Shown here in pieces: positions 8,059-13,019 of a stretch of DNA of 17,543 nucleotides. The translations under genes were made by a program, and so were the position numbers. Under the pieces are notes generated by a model. That model saw only the letters and a list, made by a program, of their open reading frames with translations, was not told where the DNA came from and did no database searches. The stretch comes from an uncultured Lachnospiraceae bacterium. GTDB lineage: Bacteria > Bacillota > Clostridia > Lachnospirales > Lachnospiraceae. The stretch spans positions 1 to 17,543 of the forward strand of contig CALFCS010000115.1 in NCBI GenBank assembly GCA_937950565.1, in the 5' to 3' direction. The first letter of the stretch is position 1. Each line of letters opens with the position of its first letter.

Positions 8059-8748
8059 CTACACTTTAAACCGGTATCCCACGCCCCATATCGTCTCAAT
8101 ATACTGTGGATTAGATGTATCCATCTCTACCTTCTCACGTATCTTTTTAATGTGTACTGTGACCGTCGCAATATCCCCGATGGACTCCATATCCCAGATC
8201 TCGCGGAACAGCTCTTCCTTCGTATATACATGATTCGGATGGCTTGCAAGGAAAGTAAGAAGGTCAAATTCTTTTGTTGTAAATGTCTTCTCTTTTCCCC
8301 GGATCCATACTCTTCTCGCTGTCGTATCAATCTTAAGTCCACGTATTTCTATCACCTTATTTTTACTGACGGCGCTTCCTGTCAGCCGGTCATATCTGGC
8401 AAGATGTGCTTTTACCCTTGCCACAAGCTCACTTGGACTAAAAGGCTTGGTCATATAATCATCCGCCCCCAGGCCGAGTCCGCGTATCTTGTCAATATCA
8501 TCCTTTTTCGCCGACACCATAATAATCGGTGTATTCTTCTCTTCCCGAATCTTTTTGCATATCTCAAATCCGTCAACTCCCGGAAGCATCAGATCCAGAA
8601 TAAACAGATTGTATTCTCCGTCCATTGCCTTAGCAAGTCCTGTCTCACCATCATTTGCCACTTCCACCTGAAATCCTGAAAGTTCGAGATAATCCTTCTC
8701 AAGATCCGCAATCGCCTCTTCATCTTCAATAATCAATATTTTATTCAT
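8059..8748 (-). CDS. OmpR/PhoB-family response regulator
   Basis: DNA-binding partner of the histidine kinase encoded at 9898-11394. The 229 residues have a receiver domain (1-120) with acidic residues at IIEDEE (6-11), phosphoacceptor Asp52 in FILDLMLPG, Ser79 and Lys101 in MTKPF. A winged-helix output domain follows (about 130-229) with TTKEFDLLTFLASHP, VTVHIKKIREK and IWGVGYRFKV. The ATG at 8748 has AGGAG ten nt upstream. The start lies inside a 55-bp duplication of the kinase 3' end: upstream bases still encode a kinase-like tail EMPVNE followed by a TAA that overlaps the start codon. It is 25 bp downstream of fic and probably transcribed from the fic promoter as well as by read-through. 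Confidence 0.96.
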   Translation of the reverse strand: MNKILIIEDEEAIADLEKDYLELSGFQVEVANDGETGLAKAMDGEYNLFILDLMLPGVDGFEICKKIREEKNTPIIMVSAKKDDIDKIRGLGLGADDYMTKPFSPSELVARVKAHLARYDRLTGSAVSKNKVIEIRGLKIDTTARRVWIRGKEKTFTTKEFDLLTFLASHPNHVYTKEELFREIWDMESIGDIATVTVHIKKIREKVEMDTSNPQYIETIWGVGYRFKV

Positions 8749-8763
8749 TCACCGGCATCTCCT
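8709..8763 (-). repeat. 55-bp imperfect direct repeat, copy 2 (response-regulator side)
   Basis: This segment matches 9866-9920 at 44 of 55 aligned positions with no gaps. It covers a leftover kinase C-terminus (EMPVNE and a TAA) and the first codons of the response regulator (MNKILIIEDEEAIA). With its partner it brackets the fic cassette at 8764-9865. Confidence 0.9.
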
Positions 8764-8773
8764 TTATCAAATT

Positions 8774-9766
8774 TTAAATTTTTATATATCTCTGATTTCT
8801 GCTGTTAGGCTTATCGGGAATTGTCATACAGATTAGATTCATATCCACTGCCGGACGCAGGTAATTTCTCCGAAAGCCCTCTTTTGATTTCAACCCCAGC
8901 TTTTCCATAAGCGCTTTACTTGTATAAGGAATATCAAATTCCATGACCGCAAGAAGCTTTTTGATATATTCCGAGAGCTGTTCATTATCCTCACTGATCC
9001 GGACAGAAATGTCATCCAAAATCTTATCCATCTGCGACAGCATAAACTCGATAAAAATCGTCGACTCCCCATCTACATAGCACTTCGCAATCGCATCGTA
9101 ATATTCATCCTGGAACTTCTCAATCCGGCTCTCAATCGGAATGTATTCAAATACTGGTTTCCATTTAGAAAGAATAGCCGTATGCCACAATCTTGCCATT
9201 CTGCCATTTCCATCAGAGAACGGATGAATAAAGACAAATTCATAATGAAAGACACTGCTAAGGATCAATGGATGGACAACCCCCTGCGCTCCTTTCATCC
9301 ATTGAAACAAATCATCCATTAGCTGTGGAACAAGTCGTGCAGGCGACGCCATAAAAATACATTGCTCACCATTAAATACGTCTTCCTCTCCACGGCGGAA
9401 ATCACCGGATTCCTCCACAACATATTTTGTCATAATACCATGGAACTGCTTTAAATCTTTCATGCTGTATGGATTAATTTCAGAGAGCCTCTCATATGCA
9501 GTATAAGCATTTTTTACTTCCTGAATTTCTTTCTGCACACCCAGTACAGTTTTTCCATTGATTACATCTCTGACCTGTTCCAAAGAAAGAGAGTTTGCTT
9601 CAATTTTCAGAGAAGAGTGAATGGACTTGATACGATTGTTTTTTCTCAAGTGTGGTTTTGCCTCCAGACTTCCAGTTGCCGTAATACGCCCAATCTTTTC
9701 TGAAATAGATGACACATACGATAGTATCTCATTTGTAATCGTAAAAGGCGGTTTATAATCTCCCAT
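8774..9766 (-). CDS. fic: Class II Fic-domain protein (probable AMP-transferase) with C-terminal winged-helix-like region
   Basis: Fic enzymes usually transfer AMP from ATP to a Ser, Thr or Tyr hydroxyl of a target protein. The 330 residues contain the complete active-site motif HPFSDGNGRMAR at 181-192 (catalytic His181). An N-terminal inhibitory helix SLKIEAN lies at 52-58, with Glu56 fitting the (S/T)xxxE pattern of class II, so self-inhibition is expected. After the Fic core (about 90-250) the C-terminus carries a helix-turn-helix-like region (about 280-327: TSKALMEKLGLKSKEGFRRNYLRP, then a basic wing). The TTG at 9820 opens a longer frame, but GGAGG eight nt before the ATG at 9766 decides the start. 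The gene lies between a kinase and its regulator, has its own promoter, and no separate antitoxin gene is seen. The target is unknown. Confidence 0.93.
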   Translation of the reverse strand: MGDYKPPFTITNEILSYVSSISEKIGRITATGSLEAKPHLRKNNRIKSIHSSLKIEANSLSLEQVRDVINGKTVLGVQKEIQEVKNAYTAYERLSEINPYSMKDLKQFHGIMTKYVVEESGDFRRGEEDVFNGEQCIFMASPARLVPQLMDDLFQWMKGAQGVVHPLILSSVFHYEFVFIHPFSDGNGRMARLWHTAILSKWKPVFEYIPIESRIEKFQDEYYDAIAKCYVDGESTIFIEFMLSQMDKILDDISVRISEDNEQLSEYIKKLLAVMEFDIPYTSKALMEKLGLKSKEGFRRNYLRPAVDMNLICMTIPDKPNSRNQRYIKI

Positions 9767-9773
9767 GAAAAAT

Positions 9774-9779
9774 ACCTCC
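9774..9779 (-). promoter_or_regulatory. SD deciding the fic start
   Basis: GGAGGT on the minus strand lies eight to nine bases before the ATG at 9766. Upstream in-frame starts at 9820 and the ATGs in the repeat array have no SD, so those codons are treated as leader. Confidence 0.8.
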
Positions 9780-9783
9780 GTAT

Positions 9784-9831
9784 ACTTGCGCATTAACTTG
9801 CACATTAACTTGCGTACCAACTTGCGTATTT
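9784..9831 (-). repeat. Four tandem 12-bp direct repeats in the fic leader
   Basis: On the plus strand the units are ACTTGCGCATTA, ACTTGCACATTA, ACTTGCGTACCA and ACTTGCGTATTT, head to tail at 9784, 9796, 9808 and 9820. The core GCAAGT (minus strand) is invariant in all four. They lie just downstream of the predicted transcription start and end 4 bp before the GGAGG region. A multi-site operator is the simplest reading, bound either by the Fic C-terminal winged helix or by the OmpR-type response regulator, whose family favours direct repeats of about this spacing. Confidence 0.85.
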
Positions 9832-9840
9832 TCTTTCTCT

Positions 9841-9868
9841 ATTATACAACAAGATACAGAAATTTCAA
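9841..9868 (-). promoter_or_regulatory. Sigma-A-type promoter of fic
   Basis: The minus strand has TTGAAA (9863-9868), a 16-bp spacer and a perfect TATAAT (9841-9846). The predicted start is near 9834, immediately before the 12-bp repeat array. The -35 box straddles the edge of the 55-bp repeat. Transcription from here would also reach the response regulator and ktrBA. Confidence 0.75.
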
Positions 9869-9920
9869 TCGCTTCTTCATTGCCATTCACCAATATCTTA
9901 CTCCTTCACCGGCACCTCCT
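9866..9920 (-). repeat. 55-bp imperfect direct repeat, copy 1 (kinase side), with response-regulator remnant
   Basis: It matches 8709-8763 at 44 of 55 positions. It contains the end of the kinase (EVPVKE and TAA) and then a decayed response-regulator start: in the corresponding frame it reads RSKILVNGNEEAIE against MNKILIIEDEEAIA, with the ATG changed to AGG. Confidence 0.9.
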
Positions 9921-11394
9921 GATATTTTCTAAGGACAAAATACATTGTCGTTCCTGTATTCTCCCGGCTTGTCGCCCATATCTTGCCCCCATGTTCTTCT
10001 ATAATCTTCTTTACAATCGAAAGTCCGATACCACTTCCGCCTTTCGAAGAATTTCTTGAAGCATCCGTCCGGTAAAAACGGTCAAAAATATTCGGCAGAT
10101 CCTTTGATGCAATTCCTCTTCCGTTATCCTCAAGCTCCACCTGGACGAAATCCCCGACATCCTTTACGCGCAAATTAATTTTTCCTTTTTGTTTATCCAT
10201 ATATTTCACGGAATTATTGATAATATTATGGATGACACGCCGGATTTGCTCGGCATCTGCAATCACCCGTATCTCGGCATCCACATAATTAAAATATCCA
10301 AATTCAATATGCTTGCTCTCAAGCTCCAGCGACAGCTCCTCCGAGCAGTCATTAAAATAATCGTTCACAGATAAAATACTAAAATTGTACGGAATCCTGT
10401 TCGTATCTATTTTCGAATACAATGTAAGTTCATTAATAAGCAGATCCATCTCATTTGCTTTATTATAAATCGTCCGGACATATTTTTCCACCTTTTCCGG
10501 TGTATCCGCCACTCCGTCCATGATTCCTTCCGCATAGCCTTTAATCGTTGTAACCGGTGTCTTAAGATCATGGGAAATATTACTGATAAGCTCTTTACTC
10601 TCCCTATCAAAAGCAAGCTTTTCTTCCGCATTATCCTTCAGCCGCTTCCGCATGTCCTCCAGACTCATGCTAAGCTGTCCAAGCTCGTCATCTGCCTCCG
10701 GCTGGAGTTCAAAATCAAGATTTCCCTCTTTCATATTTCTGGCAGCCGCCTGCATTTTTCCAATCGGCCCCATCACACTTCTATATATCCAGAAAATCAG
10801 TCCAAATGCCGTCAGGACAAGCACAAGTACAATACAAAAGAGCATATCCACAAAGAATTCTTCCACCTCCGGAATGACATCGCTGACATTCGTTACAATA
10901 AACGCACTGCCTTCCTGTCCTCCCGGATATTTAAAATCTATCTGCTTTACCAGCGACTGGGCCTCCCCGCCCAGATACATTCCATTCTCTGACGTTGTAT
11001 CTGAATCCCCATAATCTGGAAGCTGTCTTATAACGTACTCTGCTTCCCCGGAAGCCGTCCCAATATATGCGATGGTATCCTCCTTCCGAACAAGAAGATA
11101 TGCTTTCTGTTCTGCAAGCCTTTGGTTAAACTCATCCAGACATGTAGCATCTTCCATCTGTTCCGGTGATTCGGAAATCATTTTCTCAAGTTCATAATAG
11201 GATTTCTCCGTAGCTCTCGCCAGCACCCTGATCGGATTTGACAAACTTTCCACTGTCGTACCGCTGATTCCATAAGTTTTCTCAATAGCGCCTATCTGAT
11301 ATCGTCCCAGCACCATAATTACCATTGCTGACAACATAATGGGAATCAATATAATTGTAAAAAACGCAATCATCAATCTTGTCTTCAGTTTCAT
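9898..11394 (-). CDS. Sensor histidine kinase
   Basis: Membrane sensor that autophosphorylates and passes phosphate to the response regulator at 8059-8748. The 498 residues have a first membrane helix at about 7-30, an extracytoplasmic sensor domain (about 31-180) with no motif I recognise, a second helix at about 182-204, HAMP (205-259), and the H-box SHDLKTP with His275. The ATPase domain has an N-box around IINNSV (391-396), DNGRGI (423-428), the F-box FDRFY, and GGSGIGLS (452-459). The start is ATG 11394 with GGAGG eight nt upstream; a TTG-started extension to 11466 is rejected. It is the first gene after the metK terminator. The kinase-first order and the fic gene between kinase and regulator are unusual. 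Confidence 0.95.
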   Translation of the reverse strand: MKLKTRLMIAFFTIILIPIMLSAMVIMVLGRYQIGAIEKTYGISGTTVESLSNPIRVLARATEKSYYELEKMISESPEQMEDATCLDEFNQRLAEQKAYLLVRKEDTIAYIGTASGEAEYVIRQLPDYGDSDTTSENGMYLGGEAQSLVKQIDFKYPGGQEGSAFIVTNVSDVIPEVEEFFVDMLFCIVLVLVLTAFGLIFWIYRSVMGPIGKMQAAARNMKEGNLDFELQPEADDELGQLSMSLEDMRKRLKDNAEEKLAFDRESKELISNISHDLKTPVTTIKGYAEGIMDGVADTPEKVEKYVRTIYNKANEMDLLINELTLYSKIDTNRIPYNFSILSVNDYFNDCSEELSLELESKHIEFGYFNYVDAEIRVIADAEQIRRVIHNIINNSVKYMDKQKGKINLRVKDVGDFVQVELEDNGRGIASKDLPNIFDRFYRTDASRNSSKGGSGIGLSIVKKIIEEHGGKIWATSRENTGTTMYFVLRKYQEVPVKE

Positions 11395-11401
11395 ACACGT
11401 A

Positions 11402-11407
11402 TCCTCC
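11402..11407 (-). promoter_or_regulatory. SD deciding the histidine kinase start
   Basis: GGAGGA on the minus strand, about eight bases before the ATG at 11394. It supports the start MKLKTRLMIAFF and excludes the longer frame beginning with TTG at 11466. Confidence 0.8.
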
Positions 11408-11414
11408 GAAATAG

Positions 11415-11423
11415 AGTATACCA
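11415..11423 (-). promoter_or_regulatory. Possible second extended -10 before the kinase
   Basis: TGGTATACT on the minus strand resembles an extended -10. Transcription would start almost at the SD, giving nearly no leader, so this may be a decoy or a copy of the upstream element at 11475-11483. Confidence 0.3.
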
Positions 11424-11474
11424 TAAAGGCATATGTTCTCACTAGGCTCGTATGACACCTCGCCAAGTGTTCAC

Positions 11475-11483
11475 ATTATACCA
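11475..11483 (-). promoter_or_regulatory. Extended -10 promoter of the kinase operon
   Basis: TGGTATAAT on the minus strand is a perfect TATAAT with the TGn extension. No good -35 exists at the expected place, which falls inside the metK terminator hairpin, so the extended -10 would carry recognition. The predicted leader is about 75 nt. Confidence 0.55.
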
Positions 11484-11484
11484 T

Positions 11485-11515
11485 GAAAACGGGCGCTTCA
11501 CACGAAAGCGCCCGT
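11485..11515 (-). terminator. Intrinsic terminator of metK
   Basis: A perfect 10-bp stem (11506-11515 with 11489-11498, ACGGGCGCTT and its complement) has a 7-nt loop and is followed on the minus strand by TTTTC. It lies about 44 bp after the metK stop. The U-run is short, so termination may be incomplete and allow some read-through into the kinase. Confidence 0.75.
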
Positions 11516-11558
11516 AAACTTTTATTAAAATTCTATAAATAGTGGCCGTGAATGGTAA

Positions 11559-12746
11559 CTATAAATAAGATTTCAGCATATCTGCCTTATCTGTCTTTTC
11601 CCATGGAAGGTCTACATCCGTACGTCCAAAATGCCCATAAGACGCAGTCTGCTTATAAATCGGTCTCCGAAGATCCAGCATCTTAATAATGCCCGCCGGA
11701 CGAAGGTCAAAATTCTCACGGATAATCTCTACCAGCTTCTCCTCTGAAATTTTTCCCGTGCCAAAGGTATCTACCATAATAGATGTCGGATGTGCAACAC
11801 CGATTGCATAAGAGAGCTGAATCTCACATTTTCTGGCAAGTCCTGCCGCAACAATATTTTTTGCTACATAACGTGCCGCATATGCCGCCGAGCGGTCTAC
11901 CTTCGTACAGTCCTTTCCGGAAAATGCACCGCCGCCGTGACGCGCCATTCCACCATATGTGTCTACGATAATCTTACGCCCGGTAAGTCCGCTGTCCCCG
12001 TGAGGACCGCCGATTACAAATCGTCCGGTCGGGTTGATAAAGAATTTTGTATTCTCATCAACCATTCCCTCCGGAATAACCGCATCAAACACATATTTCT
12101 TAATATCCTCATGAATCTGCTCCTGTGCAACCTCCGGGTCATGCTGGGTAGAAAGAACCACCGCATCCAGACGTTTTGGAATTCCTTCCTCATCATATTC
12201 CACCGTAACCTGTGTCTTACCGTCCGGTCTCAGATACGTAAGTGTTCCATCCTTTCTAACCTCTGTCAGCCGTATTGCAAGCTTGTGTGCCAGTGCAATC
12301 GGGTACGGCATAAGCTCCGGGGTCTCATCAGAAGCATAACCAAACATCATTCCCTGGTCTCCTGCTCCAATCGCCGCAAGCTCCTCCTCCGACATTTTAT
12401 TTTCTTTTGCCTCCAGCGCTTTATCCACACCAAGGGCAATATCTGCAGACTGTTCGTCAATTGCCACGATTACACCACAGGTATCCGCATCAAAACCATA
12501 TTTTCCTCTTGTATAACCAATCTCACGGATGGTATCTCTTACTGTTTTCTGGATATCAACATAAGCGTTCGTTGTAATCTCGCCCATAACAAGTACCAGA
12601 CCTGTCGTTGCACTCGTCTCACATGCTACACGGCTCATCGGATCCTGCTCCATAAGCGCATCCAGAATCGCATCGGAGATCTGGTCGCACATCTTATCCG
12701 GATGGCCTTCTGTTACCGACTCTGAAGTAAATAAAAATTTTTCCAT
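11559..12746 (-). CDS. metK: S-adenosylmethionine synthetase
   Basis: It makes S-adenosylmethionine from methionine and ATP in the cytosol. The 395 residues match the family length and carry EGHPDKMCDQISDA at 13-26, GAGDQGMMFGYA at 127-138 (signature 1) and GGGAFSGKD at 271-279 (signature 2, phosphate loop). The ATG at 12746 has AAGGAG with a 6-nt gap. A SAM-I riboswitch and terminator precede it, so the product represses its own synthesis by transcription attenuation. A hairpin terminator follows. The gene appears monocistronic. Confidence 0.98.
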   Translation of the reverse strand: MEKFLFTSESVTEGHPDKMCDQISDAILDALMEQDPMSRVACETSATTGLVLVMGEITTNAYVDIQKTVRDTIREIGYTRGKYGFDADTCGVIVAIDEQSADIALGVDKALEAKENKMSEEELAAIGAGDQGMMFGYASDETPELMPYPIALAHKLAIRLTEVRKDGTLTYLRPDGKTQVTVEYDEEGIPKRLDAVVLSTQHDPEVAQEQIHEDIKKYVFDAVIPEGMVDENTKFFINPTGRFVIGGPHGDSGLTGRKIIVDTYGGMARHGGGAFSGKDCTKVDRSAAYAARYVAKNIVAAGLARKCEIQLSYAIGVAHPTSIMVDTFGTGKISEEKLVEIIRENFDLRPAGIIKMLDLRRPIYKQTASYGHFGRTDVDLPWEKTDKADMLKSYL

Positions 12747-12768
12747 AAAGCTCTCCTTTCGTATTTGT

Positions 12769-12798
12769 CAAAAACAGCCCGCTGTAAGCGGACTGTTT
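12769..12798 (-). terminator. Riboswitch-controlled terminator (expression platform) before metK
   Basis: The minus strand has a 12-bp stem, AAACAGTCCGCT with AGCGGGCTGTTT (one G-U pair), a 3-nt loop, and a run of five T. It lies 18 nt after the aptamer and 22 bp before the metK start. It should form when SAM is bound. I could not identify the competing antiterminator by eye. Confidence 0.85.
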
Positions 12799-12816
12799 AT
12801 CTTCATATAACCAATC

Positions 12817-12916
12817 CTCTTATTGTTCGATTACTCGCTCAGGTTGGCACCTTCCGTCTTGACGGGGTTGCCGCAGCTTCACAGATCCTTTGTATCTCCA
12901 CTGCTCTGAATAAGAG
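12817..12916 (-). ncRNA. SAM-I (S-box) riboswitch aptamer
   Basis: The minus strand carries the S-box core: CAGAGCAGTGGAG, then CTGTGAAGCTGCGGCAACC, a small CCGTCAAGACGG hairpin, and AAGGTGCCAACCTGAGCGAG. The ends pair as an 8-bp P1 helix (CTCTTATT at 12909-12916 with AATAAG AG at 12817-12824). A terminator hairpin follows and metK is the regulated gene, the classic S-box target in Firmicutes. Confidence 0.93.
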
Positions 12917-12945
12917 AAAGTCTGATATTAAGTTTTCTTTAACAC

Positions 12946-12986
12946 TAGATACTCTACACCCTCATAGGAGAGAAGTCAATATCTAT
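12946..12986 (-). promoter_or_regulatory. Probable metK promoter
   Basis: Upstream of the aptamer the minus strand reads TTGACT, a 17-bp spacer and TAGAGT (4 of 6 matches to the -10 consensus). The transcript would start about 40 nt before the aptamer P1 helix. Coordinates are approximate. Confidence 0.5.
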
Positions 12987-13019
12987 TCTTATACAGAACA
13001 AAAAATATAGTATTTCAGG

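Larger units (their letters stand above)
8764..9865 (-). other. Fic cassette inserted between kinase and response regulator
   Basis: The interval between the two 55-bp repeats contains only the fic gene, four 12-bp repeats, the SD and nearly all of the fic promoter; the -35 box straddles the left boundary. The cassette ends 10 bp after the fic stop. No integrase, transposase or terminal inverted repeats are visible, so the insertion mechanism is unknown. It lies in the same orientation as the flanking genes. Confidence 0.75.

Noticed and set aside
9767..9820. An 18-residue N-terminal extension of Fic with a repeated KLM/KLV pattern
   Set aside because: The GGAGG SD lies inside this extension and points to the ATG at 9766; the periodic residues simply reflect the 12-bp DNA repeats.
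9784..9831. Reading the 12-bp repeats as a CRISPR array
   Set aside because: The units are 12 bp, directly abutting, with no spacers and no cas genes nearby.
8764..9865. Treating the fic cassette as an insertion sequence or integron cassette
   Set aside because: No transposase, integrase, terminal inverted repeats or attC-like structure is visible; the 55-bp flanks are far longer than a usual target duplication.
9898..11466. Kinase start at TTG 11466 with 24 extra residues
   Set aside because: The extension reads through the promoter and leader, and a strong GGAGG sits correctly before ATG 11394.
11790..12725. 311-codon open frame on the plus strand opposite metK
   Set aside because: It is antisense to a fully conserved metK, has no SD, and its translation is Cys/Arg/His-rich with no recognisable motifs; it is a shadow frame.
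13005..13019. Possible terminator after the arabinofuranosidase gene
   Set aside because: The T-run TATTTTTT follows only a 5-bp AU stem, too weak to call a terminator.
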